Program-made: the position numbers and the translations under genes
In this document: piece by piece, positions 46,748 through 55,724 of the stretch
Layout of the letters: each line of letters opens with the position of its first letter
Numbering within the stretch: the first letter of the stretch is position 1
From: Methylomonas koyamae
Lineage (GTDB): Bacteria; Pseudomonadota; Gammaproteobacteria; Methylococcales; Methylomonadaceae
Direction: 5' to 3'
NCBI RefSeq assembly: GCF_006483455.1
Contig: NZ_PPPU01000027.1
Location: 27,678-91,677 of the forward strand
Length of the DNA stretch: 64,000 nucleotides
The notes under the pieces: model-generated
Database searches by the model: none
Seen by the model: only the letters and a program-made list of their open reading frames with translations
Told to the model about the DNA's origin: nothing

Positions 46748-47851
46748 TTACATCCGCATCGGCATTACGATGAATTTGAACAGGGCTTGTTCGGGCTCTT
46801 CGACAAAACAACTGCTGGCATTGCTGGCAATGGTCAAGACAGCCATTTCCGAATCCAGATTGGTCACCGCATCCAGCATGTATTGCGAATTGAACGAAAT
46901 CGTCAAAGGCTCGCCCTGGTAATCGATCACCAATTCTTCCTCGGCTTCGTCATGCTCAGGATTGTGGGTACTCAGCTTCAGCGAATCGTCGGCAATATCG
47001 AAAGTAACGCCTTTGTATTTTTCGTTGGACAAAATCGCCACCCGGGTCAAGGCTTCCCGCAACAATTGTTTTTGTATCAACAGCGGCGACATGAAACTCT
47101 GGTTGAACACCTTGCTGAAATCCGGAAATTTGGCGTCTATCAATTTGGACGAGAACACCACATCCTTGTAATAGAGTTTGATGTGATTATTGGAGAACTG
47201 GATATTCAACTCGGCTTCCGGGTCGTCCAACAGGCGGCTCAATTCCTGTACCGCTTTTCTCGGCAAAATAATGCGGGCTTCACAGCCGGTAGCCTGGCCA
47301 ATGTCGTCCTCGTAAATCGACAAGCGGTGGCCGTCGGACGCCACTAATTTCAATTTTGAATTGCTGACATGCAGCAACAAGCCGTTCAGATAGTAACGCA
47401 CATCCTGGTTGGCCATGCAAAACACGGTTTTTTCCAGCGCTTTCTTTAATTTGCCGGCGTTCAATATGAAATCGTATTCGTAGTTGGATTCGTTGAACTC
47501 CGGATAGTGTTCGGCCGGCAAGGTGCTCAACGAAAACCGGCTGCGCCCCGATACCAATTTCACCTTATCGTCCTGCAACTCGAAACTGACTTCGGCCGCA
47601 GGCGGCAGCAAGCGGCAAATATCCAGAAACTTCCGCGCCGGGACCGTGATCTCCCCCGACTTTAATATTGATTCGATATTTATCTTCGAGACAATTTGGA
47701 TTTCAGTGTCGGTACCGGTCATTACCAATTGGTCGTCGCTGGCTTGCAACAGCACGTTGGAAAGAATGGGCATGGTTTGCCGTTTCTCGATAACGCTAAC
47801 GATTTGCTGCAATGGAGCGAGAATTTGATCTCTGCCAATAATAAATTTCAT
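46748..47851 (-). CDS. dnaN: DNA polymerase III beta sliding clamp
   Basis: 367 residues in three similar clamp domains. The N terminus MKFIIGRDQILAPLQQIVSVIEKR and MPILSNVLLQ, and the C-terminal MPMRM after a VEEPEQALFKFIV segment, are diagnostic. It is the first gene of dnaN-recF-gyrB and starts next to the origin region; dnaA is not present upstream. Confidence 0.97.
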   Translation of the reverse strand: MKFIIGRDQILAPLQQIVSVIEKRQTMPILSNVLLQASDDQLVMTGTDTEIQIVSKINIESILKSGEITVPARKFLDICRLLPPAAEVSFELQDDKVKLVSGRSRFSLSTLPAEHYPEFNESNYEYDFILNAGKLKKALEKTVFCMANQDVRYYLNGLLLHVSNSKLKLVASDGHRLSIYEDDIGQATGCEARIILPRKAVQELSRLLDDPEAELNIQFSNNHIKLYYKDVVFSSKLIDAKFPDFSKVFNQSFMSPLLIQKQLLREALTRVAILSNEKYKGVTFDIADDSLKLSTHNPEHDEAEEELVIDYQGEPLTISFNSQYMLDAVTNLDSEMAVLTIASNASSCFVEEPEQALFKFIVMPMRM

Positions 47852-48093
47852 ATCAATATCTTTTCTCTATTGTTATTACTATGAAAGCAAAACCTGTGGA
47901 AAAATAGTTTTTATCTCTAAAAATCAATAGCTTTACAGCATATTGATTCTGTACGCTAACCGTCGCCGTGCTTGTTGAGCAGTTGTGGAAAACCGGCAAC
48001 GGCAAACAAGGCTACAAGTTGTCCACATCTTTTGCCGACATTATCCAACATTCTTTTCAACAGTTCGCTCTCCTTATTATGGAGGAAACAGAC

Positions 48094-48315
48094 ATGTCTC
48101 TCATTGGAAATGTGGTTTGTTTGGATTGGTCTGTGGCTGTTCGGATTCGTACCGCGTATTTGTCGACCTTGATGCATCATCGTAAATTTCCGCCACTTCG
48201 TAGTTGGCTAGCCCGACCGACCTCCCAACAGCCAATCATAAATAACTTATTAAATCTTTTATTTTTGTTATTACTATTAGGCAGAAAAAATTTGTGGATA
48301 AGTCAATTTTTATAA
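48094..48315 (+). CDS. Possible small membrane protein inside the origin region
   Basis: 73 residues from an ATG with a good ribosome site (GGAGG, 8 nt ahead). The C-terminal part is a run of Leu between 50 and 63, coded by the A/T-rich stretch. It matches no family I know, and the hydrophobic run may just reflect base composition. Confidence 0.22.
   Translation: MSLIGNVVCLDWSVAVRIRTAYLSTLMHHRKFPPLRSWLARPTSQQPIINNLLNLLFLLLLLGRKNLWISQFL
48293..48301 (-). promoter_or_regulatory. DnaA box
   Basis: TGTGGATAA, the exact complement of the consensus TTATCCACA, on the edge of the AT-rich stretch. Confidence 0.85.
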
Positions 48316-48381
48316 TATTTTTCATATGGATGTAGTCCCTGTAACTCTGTACATCCTGCGCATCGACGCCTGTTTCAAGAT

Positions 48382-48390
48382 TGTGGATAA
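48382..48390 (-). promoter_or_regulatory. DnaA box
   Basis: TGTGGATAA, exact consensus on the minus strand, 27 bp from the next box and facing it. Confidence 0.85.
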
Positions 48391-48416
48391 CACCTCAGGT
48401 GGGTTTTATCCGGATG

Positions 48417-48425
48417 TTATCCACA
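48417..48425 (+). promoter_or_regulatory. DnaA box
   Basis: TTATCCACA, exact consensus on the plus strand. Confidence 0.85.
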
Positions 48426-48510
48426 AGATTTAACAAATTTTGCCGACAAGCTTATCAACAATGTTTATAAGTCCGATATGCTGAATTTGGAGGACGAACC
48501 GATAAACCCG

Positions 48511-48537
48511 TTGTAAGCCGGCCGATTGGCCTAAAAT
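48511..48537 (+). promoter_or_regulatory. Possible promoter for ppgK
   Basis: TTGTAA at 48511-48516 and TAAAAT at 48532-48537, with a short 15-bp spacer. It is near enough to the start at 48568 to be useful but weak by consensus. Confidence 0.25.
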
Positions 48538-48567
48538 GGTAACGGCTCATTTTTTCAAGGAGAACTT

Positions 48568-49308
48568 ATGCTGGTACTTGGCGTGGATATTGGCGGATCC
48601 GGGATCAAAGGTGCGATAGTCAACACCGAAACCGGAGAATTGGTGTCGGAACGGCATCGTATCGACACGCCGCAGCCGGCGACTCCGGAAGCGGTGGCGG
48701 CGGTGTTGGCGCAATTGGTGGTGCATTTTCACTGGAACGGACCGGTAGGCTGCGGCTTTCCGGCCGCGGTGCAACACGGTATAGCCTTGACGGCCTCCAA
48801 TATTTCCAAGGCGTTTATCCAAACCGATATCGACAAATTGTTTTCGGAAGCGACAACTTGCGCCTGTTTCAACGTCAACGACGCCGATGCCGCCGGCATT
48901 GCCGAAATGCGTTTCGGTCATGGCGTTGATCAAGCCGGCGTGGTGTTGCTGGTGACGGTAGGTACCGGTTTGGGGACAGCGTTGTTCACCGACGGCAAGT
49001 TATTGCCCAATACCGAGTTGGGCCATATCTTTTTAGAGAACGGCGTCACAGCCGAACGTTATGCGTCCGATGCGGCGCGCAAGATCGAGGACTTGGGTTG
49101 GAAGACCTGGGGTAAGCGTTTCAATATTTATTTAACGACGATGGAAAAGTTGTTCTGGCCCGACTTGATCATTCTGGGCGGTGGCGCCAGCAAAAAGCTC
49201 GATAAATTCCAGGACCAGCTCGCACTCAGCACACCGGTAAAACCGGCCGCATTTTTAAACCAGGCCGGCATCGTCGGCGCCGCACTGTTTGCCAAGTCGA
49301 AACTTTAA
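48568..49308 (+). CDS. ppgK: Polyphosphate glucokinase (ROK family)
   Basis: 246 residues. The phosphate-binding loop [13 protein letters not shown] and the polyphosphate-glucokinase blocks [26 protein letters not shown] and [17 protein letters not shown] point to PpgK rather than ATP-only ROK kinases. It phosphorylates glucose with polyphosphate or ATP. A ribosome site (AAGGAG) precedes the ATG. It is monocistronic. Confidence 0.88.
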   Translation: MLVLGVDIGGSGIKGAIVNTETGELVSERHRIDTPQPATPEAVAAVLAQLVVHFHWNGPVGCGFPAAVQHGIALTASNISKAFIQTDIDKLFSEATTCACFNVNDADAAGIAEMRFGHGVDQAGVVLLVTVGTGLGTALFTDGKLLPNTELGHIFLENGVTAERYASDAARKIEDLGWKTWGKRFNIYLTTMEKLFWPDLIILGGGASKKLDKFQDQLALSTPVKPAAFLNQAGIVGAALFAKSKL

Positions 49309-49470
49309 TTGGGGTAAGCCAGCCGGCTTTGGCGTTGCGATTACTCGTCCGCTTTACCCGGTACGATGATTGCTTGGTTTTACGCCGGTTGGGGAAGCTT
49401 TTTACGGTCGGCGTGTCCTGGCAGCTAAGTTTCTCTATATTTCCGCTCTATCCAACCGCAGGCGTTAACC

Positions 49471-50850
49471 ATGGCAATCAGCGTTTTCGATATCTTTAAA
49501 ATCGGTATAGGCCCTTCCAGCTCGCATACCGTTGGGCCGATGCGGGCCGCAATGGCCTTTGCCCGGAAATTGGAACAGCAAGGCCTAATCTCCGAAGTCC
49601 GCCGGATTCAGGTCGAACTTTACGGTTCCTTGGGTGCCACCGGTAAAGGCCATGGTACCGACAAGGCGGTGATGCTGGGTCTGGAAGGTGAAGCGCCGGA
49701 CGCGGTCGATCCAGATTCGATACCGCAGCGGTTGGCGCAGATTCGCGAAACCGGTTCGGTGCGGTTACTGGGCTTCCATCCGGTGGCGTTCAACGAAAAG
49801 TCCGATTTGCTGTTTCAACGTAAAGTGTTGCCCTATCATTCCAACGGCATGCGGCTGACCGTGTTCGATGCATCCGGCGCCGAATTGGTGCAGGCCGATT
49901 ATTATTCGGTCGGCGGCGGCTTCGTCGTGACCGGACCGGAAGCGGCGATAGATCGCCTGAGCAACGACGATACCTGCTTGCCTTATCCGTTCAACACCGG
50001 CGACGGCTTGCTGAAATTGTGCGCGACCCATCGTAAATCGATCAGCGAATTGATGCTGAGCAACGAGAAGGCCTGGCTCAACGAATCTCAGATCCGCGAG
50101 CGGTTGCTGACGATCTGGCAGGTGATGCAAGCTTGTGTCGAACGCGGCTTACGCGAAGAGGGCATTCTGCCCGGCGGCATGAAAGTCAGACGTCGCGCCG
50201 CCAACCTGTATCGGCAACTGACCGGCGAAATTCCGCGGCAGACTCCGAGCATGCCGGTTGGGACGATGGAGTGGGTGAATTTGTTTGCACTGGCGGTCAG
50301 CGAAGAAAATGCGGCCGGCGGCCGCGTTGTCACCGCACCGACCAACGGAGCGGCCGGCATTATTCCGGCCGTACTGCATTATTACTGGAAATATTGCGAC
50401 GGCGCCAACGAGGACGGCGTGATCCGCTTTTTATTGACCGCGGCGGCCATCGCGATTTTATACAAAGAAAACGCTTCGCTGTCCGGCGCGGAAGTCGGAT
50501 GCCAGGGTGAGATCGGCGTGGCCTGTTCGATGGCGGCCGGCGCCTTGGCCGAGGTGTTGGGCGGGACGCCGGAGCAAGTCGAAAATGCCGCTGAGATTGG
50601 CATGGAACATAATCTGGGTTTGACTTGCGATCCGGTCGGCGGCTTGGTGCAAGTGCCTTGCATCGAGCGCAACGCGATGGGCTCGGTCAAAGCCATCAAT
50701 GCGGCGCGGATTGCCTTGCGCGGTGACGGTAAACATTTCGTTTCGCTGGACAAAGTCATCAAGACCATGCGCGAAACCGGCGCCGATATGAAAACCAAAT
50801 ATAAGGAAACCTCGCGCGGCGGTTTGGCGGTGAATTTGATCGAATGCTAA
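49471..50850 (+). CDS. sdaA: L-serine ammonia-lyase, iron-sulfur type
   Basis: 459 residues. Family marks are [19 protein letters not shown] at the start, [38 protein letters not shown] and a final [16 protein letters not shown]. The Cys residues of the last two blocks bind a 4Fe-4S cluster, which is oxygen-labile. It converts L-serine to pyruvate and ammonia. It is monocistronic, 162 bp after ppgK. Confidence 0.95.
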   Translation: MAISVFDIFKIGIGPSSSHTVGPMRAAMAFARKLEQQGLISEVRRIQVELYGSLGATGKGHGTDKAVMLGLEGEAPDAVDPDSIPQRLAQIRETGSVRLLGFHPVAFNEKSDLLFQRKVLPYHSNGMRLTVFDASGAELVQADYYSVGGGFVVTGPEAAIDRLSNDDTCLPYPFNTGDGLLKLCATHRKSISELMLSNEKAWLNESQIRERLLTIWQVMQACVERGLREEGILPGGMKVRRRAANLYRQLTGEIPRQTPSMPVGTMEWVNLFALAVSEENAAGGRVVTAPTNGAAGIIPAVLHYYWKYCDGANEDGVIRFLLTAAAIAILYKENASLSGAEVGCQGEIGVACSMAAGALAEVLGGTPEQVENAAEIGMEHNLGLTCDPVGGLVQVPCIERNAMGSVKAINAARIALRGDGKHFVSLDKVIKTMRETGADMKTKYKETSRGGLAVNLIEC

Positions 50851-50900
50851 CACGGCATTCGGTCACAGCCCCGGATGCCATGTCGGGTTAGCCCAGCGGT

Positions 50901-51605
50901 TTAACCGGCGGCGATTTTCGGTTCCAGCACCGCTACCGGTTGGTCACGCAGATACCAACCGTAATACAAGGCGTAAGCCACCAAAAACACCAGATACCCG
51001 GACCACAGTATGTCGGACAAGTAATGGCCGCCGGCGGTCATCCGGGTAAAACCCATGGTCCAGGCCAAACCCAACGTGAGAACCAAATACAGCGTTTTGT
51101 AGTTTTGTGCCAAAAAATACAGCGCAAAAAAAGCGTATCCGACCGAGCAATGTCCACACACGAAGGACTTGTCCGGGCTATGGCCCAATTTTGCCGGCGG
51201 CACGTAAGCGTATTCGCCGCCGAATTCCTTGGTATGCACCGGCCGCGGCCGGCCCCAGTGATCTTTGACGATCAGATTGACGACCAACCCCGGACCTATC
51301 GCAATCACCAGCAAGATGTACAAGGCCTGACGCCGAAAACTGCGGAAATCGTCGTACAGATGGCTCAGCAGGTACATCAGAAGTGCAAACCCGCCGGCAG
51401 TGATGGTGAATGGAAAAGCGTAATCGTAAAGAAGTCGCCAGAACCACCAATCCTGTTTCGGCCAAACCCCGCCGGCGTTACCGGGGTAAAAAAACAAACC
51501 GGCCGCCCAACGGTCCAAATTGGTGAACCAAAACAATGAGGTTGTGGCCGCGGCCAGCACGGCCAGACCGATTAATTCATAGTAGTGACGCTTAGACGTT
51601 TCCAT
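50901..51605 (-). CDS. PAP2 family membrane phosphatase
   Basis: 234 residues with about five or six membrane helices. The three catalytic blocks are KDHWGRPRP, FVCGHCSVGYAFFA (CGH in place of the usual SGH) and TRMTAGGHYLSDILWSG. Members dephosphorylate lipid phosphates such as undecaprenyl diphosphate or phosphatidate at the outer face of the inner membrane. The substrate here is unknown. Confidence 0.9.
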   Translation of the reverse strand: METSKRHYYELIGLAVLAAATTSLFWFTNLDRWAAGLFFYPGNAGGVWPKQDWWFWRLLYDYAFPFTITAGGFALLMYLLSHLYDDFRSFRRQALYILLVIAIGPGLVVNLIVKDHWGRPRPVHTKEFGGEYAYVPPAKLGHSPDKSFVCGHCSVGYAFFALYFLAQNYKTLYLVLTLGLAWTMGFTRMTAGGHYLSDILWSGYLVFLVAYALYYGWYLRDQPVAVLEPKIAAG

Positions 51606-52034
51606 TCATCATCCTGGTTATTGTGGCGACTCCATTACAGTTAAGCCAGAAATGCGCCAAAAAGGTATACCAGACCTAAGCTATTGAAAAACAACAGTCA
51701 GAAATCGGGCCGGCGGTTTTTTAATTGGTTTTTACCTGTACATCTAGGTTTAATTCAACCAATCGATCGGCCGATTTGCACCAGTTTCGTGCGTTACACA
51801 CCGACGATCGGGCACAGTCTAAATGACGATCCGATCGTTATTTTTTAATTCCAAACTGTCGCTAAAAAGCGCGCAGTTTGGCAGCGGGCAAGTGTTAGCG
51901 CTCGTAACCACTTTCGTTTCATCCTGATTCATTCCTGTACTTACCGGCAGCGGACTACACTTGTGAGTCAACCCGACGCCGGAAAGGCCGAAAGGTGAAT
52001 GTCCAGTGACTTTAAAAGAATAAAGGAAGAAACC
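51606..52034. other. Intergenic region between divergent genes
   Basis: 429 bp. No open frame, repeat or clear promoter stands out. The sequence AAAGGAAG just before 52035 is the ribosome site of the next gene. Confidence 0.5.
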
Positions 52035-53291
52035 ATGAAACCATTTCTATTGAATGCGGTACTTGCCGGTTTGTTAGGGTCTGCCGTTGCAGCGCAAGCT
52101 GCCGACGTCTGGCAAAAAGTTGAAGTAACTCCGGGCCAATATCCGGTGAAAATCGGCGATACGCAAAAACTGGTGATGCCCAGTTGCGCATTCGGCCAAC
52201 CCTATTCGTTTTACGTAAAACCGGGTAAGGCCGACAAGGTCTTGTTGTATATGAATGGCGGCGGCGCTTGCTGGAATTACCAGACATGTAACATTGTGCC
52301 GGGCCAACAGGCCAGCTATGTGCCGTCGGCCGATGTGGCCAATGATCCGAATCAAATGGCCGGTTTGCTGGACGCCGAAGATCCGGAGAATCCGTATAAA
52401 AATTGGACCATGGTGTTTGTGTCTTATTGTACTGGCGACGTATTTTTAGGTTCCAAGGATACGGTTTACCAAAATCCGTTTAATCCCGATCCGACCGATG
52501 CGGTAGCCATTAAGCACCGCGGCTTCGACAACTTTCTTTACGTACTGGATTACTTTAAACGTGAGCGGAAAAACAAATTCAGTCTGTTGAATGCCGGCGG
52601 CGTAGACATCGATAAAATCCTGGTCGCCGGTTCCAGTGCCGGCTCCTACGGTGCTGCATTGAACTATCCCTGGGTCCAAAAAATGTTGGGCAAGGACGCC
52701 AAAGTTTCGTTGCTCGGCGACGGCGGCATGGGAGTGATTACCGACGGCTTTTTGGCTTCCGGCGTATTCGGCCCCAGTTCGGGTTGGAACATCGATACCA
52801 ATCTGCATCCGATATTCAAAACCTTGCCGGCTGCTCCGGCTACCGATTTCCTGCCGAAAGTCTACAGAACCCTGGCAGCGCAATATCCGAAGGAACGATT
52901 TGCTCAATACACTACGGCTTACGATGTGGTGCAAAAATTATTCTTGAACATCATGGAACAAAGCGACGGCGTGCCGGCCGACCAAGTCTCCGGTTTCGGG
53001 AGTTGGAGTTTTAGAATGAACACAATTGCCGCCGGTTTAAAAACGGCCTTGCCGAAAAATTACCGGGCTTACATCGATCCGGGGTGCAATCACACGATAT
53101 TCCGGTTCGACGAGTTTTATACATCTGCCTTGAACGGCATCCGGTTCGTGGATTGGGCCAAGGCGATAGTCACCAACGATGCCGCCGACTGGCAAAATCT
53201 GAGTTGCACGCCCGGTGTCGATTGCGGCGAGCAGAATTTAACCCAGGCAGGGGTGTTGACTTGCTTGGCTAGAAGTTTCGGCACCCCTTAA
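52035..53291 (+). CDS. Secreted esterase of the pectin acetylesterase/Notum family
   Basis: 418 residues with a signal peptide (about 1-22, cut after AQA). The oxyanion motif YMNGGGACWNYQTC and the nucleophile elbow VAGSSAGSYGAALNYPW are clear; catalytic Asp and His are likely in the C-terminal third, with PGCNHTIF as the His site. Family members remove acetyl or acyl esters from polysaccharides or proteins; the substrate here is unknown. An in-frame start 36 bp upstream is not supported by a ribosome site. Confidence 0.85.
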   Translation: MKPFLLNAVLAGLLGSAVAAQAADVWQKVEVTPGQYPVKIGDTQKLVMPSCAFGQPYSFYVKPGKADKVLLYMNGGGACWNYQTCNIVPGQQASYVPSADVANDPNQMAGLLDAEDPENPYKNWTMVFVSYCTGDVFLGSKDTVYQNPFNPDPTDAVAIKHRGFDNFLYVLDYFKRERKNKFSLLNAGGVDIDKILVAGSSAGSYGAALNYPWVQKMLGKDAKVSLLGDGGMGVITDGFLASGVFGPSSGWNIDTNLHPIFKTLPAAPATDFLPKVYRTLAAQYPKERFAQYTTAYDVVQKLFLNIMEQSDGVPADQVSGFGSWSFRMNTIAAGLKTALPKNYRAYIDPGCNHTIFRFDEFYTSALNGIRFVDWAKAIVTNDAADWQNLSCTPGVDCGEQNLTQAGVLTCLARSFGTP

Positions 53292-53738
53292 TGGACAATT
53301 CATTGACTCTCTAGCCGATCCGGCCTGAACTTGCGGCGACGACGGTCTGCAAACGACTGGTCGCTCGCCGCTTAAACCGGGTGCCTGAATCGGTGGCGCA
53401 TTCTCATGATGCCACCGATGAAAACCGCCTGGTGTAACTTTTTTTACGTTCTTTCGAGTAAAGTAATCCGGAAAACTAAGAACGAACTGAAGATGCGACT
53501 CCGGTTGCGTTCGCAGTTTAGTGACAGCGGCCGGCATTTATCTTTCCAATCCGATCAGAGCGTAACGATGAACATACTGCAAACTCGAGGCGGACGCAGT
53601 TTTATTGCTTCGCCGAAAACAACTCTGCGTTGGACGCTAGCGCCGACTATTAACCCGGCCCTGTTTATCTCTGGTTTTCGGTTTGGGCCGAGGCTGTCGA
53701 AACCCGCAGCGGAATACTCTTCGATCAACTCGAAGCGA
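53292..53738. other. Intergenic region; open frame extends through it without support
   Basis: 447 bp. The frame of the next gene is open back to 53406, but the translated sequence lacks a signal peptide there and looks non-coding. No repeat or promoter is convincing. Confidence 0.45.
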
Positions 53739-54344
53739 ATGGTATTTAATGGCCGATCTAATAAGGGCGGCGGCTCGTTAACGGCTACCAGATCTGCGAT
53801 TTTCGGCCTAGTTTGCCTCGCCGCTGCCTTTCCGCTTGCTGGCCGCGCCGAATTTATCACTCACCCGCTCGACCAGGCACCGCCAGCGCAGCCGGCCGAA
53901 ACCTCGGCAACGCCATCGTCTCAAACCCCGCCGCCGGTTCAACCCAGCCAGACCGATATTCAGGCGCAGTTCGGCGCAAAGAAATTGGGCACTTGCAGCA
54001 TGACCTACAAATTGGAGGGATTTTCTCTGGCGTATAAGCAATACGACGGCAGTGGCGAAATAAGCTGCCGTAACGGCGAAAAGGCAAAAGTCTTGCTGTC
54101 GTCGAAAAGCATCGGTTTTACCATCGGCTATTCCAAGATCGAAGGTGAAGGCTATTTCACCGACGTCAAATACCTCAGCGAAATATACGGCGACTACATT
54201 TCTTTGGGTAATCACTTCGGTTTTAAGAACTCGATCGATCGGCAAGTGCTAACCCGTGGCGAGATATCGTTGGTGTTGATCGGTAAAGGCCAAGGTTTCG
54301 ATATCGGTTTTACCATTGGCGATTTGTCGATCAAACCGAAATAA
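53739..54344 (+). CDS. Exported protein of unknown function
   Basis: 201 residues from the ATG at 53739. A signal peptide (hydrophobic at about 19-33, cut after GRA) is followed by a Pro/Gln/Ser-rich linker (about 42-66) and a C-terminal domain of Gly-rich amphipathic strands with a Cys pair (GTCSMTYKLEGF, GEISCRNGEKAKV). That domain may bind the cell surface or membrane. No family is recognised. Earlier in-frame starts (53568) would bury the signal peptide. Confidence 0.65.
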   Translation: MVFNGRSNKGGGSLTATRSAIFGLVCLAAAFPLAGRAEFITHPLDQAPPAQPAETSATPSSQTPPPVQPSQTDIQAQFGAKKLGTCSMTYKLEGFSLAYKQYDGSGEISCRNGEKAKVLLSSKSIGFTIGYSKIEGEGYFTDVKYLSEIYGDYISLGNHFGFKNSIDRQVLTRGEISLVLIGKGQGFDIGFTIGDLSIKPK

Positions 54345-54374
54345 ATTGCAAATTTACTTAAGAGACTCTCGTTG

Positions 54375-55724
54375 ATGGAAACAGGGAATGGGTTGCTGTT
54401 GGCCGCGTCGCTGCTGGCGGCGTTGGTGGGTTACGCGCTGTGTGCGTGGCGAGCCGGCAAACGGGAGCGGAATTGGTTTAGCCAAATTGAGCAGCAGCAA
54501 CAGCAGATACAGCAGCAAGCAGTAAAACTGGCGGTGGCCGAAGAACGCCTGGTCTTGTTGGCTCAACGCGAATCGGATGTGCAAGAGTTGCAGCAACAAT
54601 TACTGGTTTTGAAAACCGAAAACGCCGAGCTAAATACCCGCCAGCAGGAACAACACAAGCATAACGAAGAAAAAATCCGCTTGTTGCAGGATGCGGAAAA
54701 TCAACTGAAAACCCAGTTCGAAAATCTGGCGCATCGAATCTTCGAGGAACGCGGCAAGCAATTCGTCGAGCATAACAAGACCAGTATCGAAACCCTGGTG
54801 GCGCCGCTGAAGCAGCAGCTCGGCGAGTTCAAACAGCGGGTGGAAAGCGTTTACGACAACGAAACCAAGGATCGCATCAGCCTGCGCGAGGAAATCGTTT
54901 CATTGCGCCGCGATACCCAGAAAATGAACCAGGAAGCGTTGAATCTGACCCGCGCTTTGAAAGGCGACCACAAGGCCCAAGGCAATTGGGGCGAGATGAT
55001 TCTGGAAAAAGTGCTGGAGCAATCCGGCCTGCGCAAGGGCATCGAATACGAAACTCAGGGCGCGTTCCGTGACGAGGACAACCGGTTGTTCAAACCCGAC
55101 GTGATCGTGCGCCTGCCGGACAACAAGGACGTGGTGATCGATTCCAAGGTGTCGTTAAATGCTTACGAGCGCTACTGTGCCAGCGACGACGATGCCGAAC
55201 GGACCGAAGCGCTGAAGCAACACGTCGAAGCAGTGCGCGCTCACATCAAAGGCCTCAGCGGTAAGGATTATTCCAGCCTGAAAGGCTTGCGTTCGCTGGA
55301 CTTCGTGCTGCTGTTCATGCCGATCGAAGCCGCTTTCATGGCCGCGTTTCAAGGCGACGAAAAACTGTTCAACGACGCCTTCGAACATAAAATCGTCGTC
55401 GTTACCCCAACCACGCTGTTGGCAACTTTGCGCACGATTCAAAACATCTGGCGCTACGAACAACAAAACGAGAACGCCCGGCTGATCGCCGACAAGGCCG
55501 GCGCGCTGTACGACAAAATCCGCGGCTTCGTCGAAGACATCGAAAAACTCGGCAACCAACTCAGCACCGTGCAAAAAACTTACGACGGCATCGTCAACAA
55601 ACTCAGCAGCGGCCAGGGCAATCTGTTGCGTCAAGCCGGCGCGCTCGAAGAACTGGGCGTGAAAGTGAAAAAGAAACTGCCCAAGAGCCTGACCGAACAA
55701 ATGGACGCCGGTGACGACGCATGA
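54375..55724 (+). CDS. rmuC: DNA recombination protein RmuC
   Basis: 449 residues. An N-terminal membrane anchor (about 6-25) is followed by a long coiled coil (about 35-160) and the RmuC nuclease-like domain with QGNWGEMILEKVLEQSGL, FKPDVIVRLPDNKDVVIDSKVSL and YSSLKGLRSLDFVLLFMPIEAAF. The D-x-D-x-K site suggests a PD-(D/E)XK nuclease. It limits inversion at short inverted repeats in E. coli. It overlaps the next gene by four bases (ATGA). Confidence 0.94.
   Translation: METGNGLLLAASLLAALVGYALCAWRAGKRERNWFSQIEQQQQQIQQQAVKLAVAEERLVLLAQRESDVQELQQQLLVLKTENAELNTRQQEQHKHNEEKIRLLQDAENQLKTQFENLAHRIFEERGKQFVEHNKTSIETLVAPLKQQLGEFKQRVESVYDNETKDRISLREEIVSLRRDTQKMNQEALNLTRALKGDHKAQGNWGEMILEKVLEQSGLRKGIEYETQGAFRDEDNRLFKPDVIVRLPDNKDVVIDSKVSLNAYERYCASDDDAERTEALKQHVEAVRAHIKGLSGKDYSSLKGLRSLDFVLLFMPIEAAFMAAFQGDEKLFNDAFEHKIVVVTPTTLLATLRTIQNIWRYEQQNENARLIADKAGALYDKIRGFVEDIEKLGNQLSTVQKTYDGIVNKLSSGQGNLLRQAGALEELGVKVKKKLPKSLTEQMDAGDDA

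Larger units (their letters stand above)
47852..48567. other. oriC: Probable chromosomal replication origin (oriC)
   Basis: 716 bp between leftward dnaN and rightward ppgK, much richer in A+T than the flanks. It has three perfect DnaA boxes and several one-mismatch boxes: TGTGGAAAA at 47895 and 47984, TTGTCCACA at 48019, TTATCAACA at 48452. A run of nearly pure A/T at about 48236-48280 could be the unwinding element. Gene polarity changes across it. Confidence 0.8.

Noticed and set aside
52035..53291. True pectin degradation gene
   Set aside because: The family fold is clear, but no pectinase, transporter or sugar-acid genes are nearby, so only an esterase of unknown substrate is claimed.
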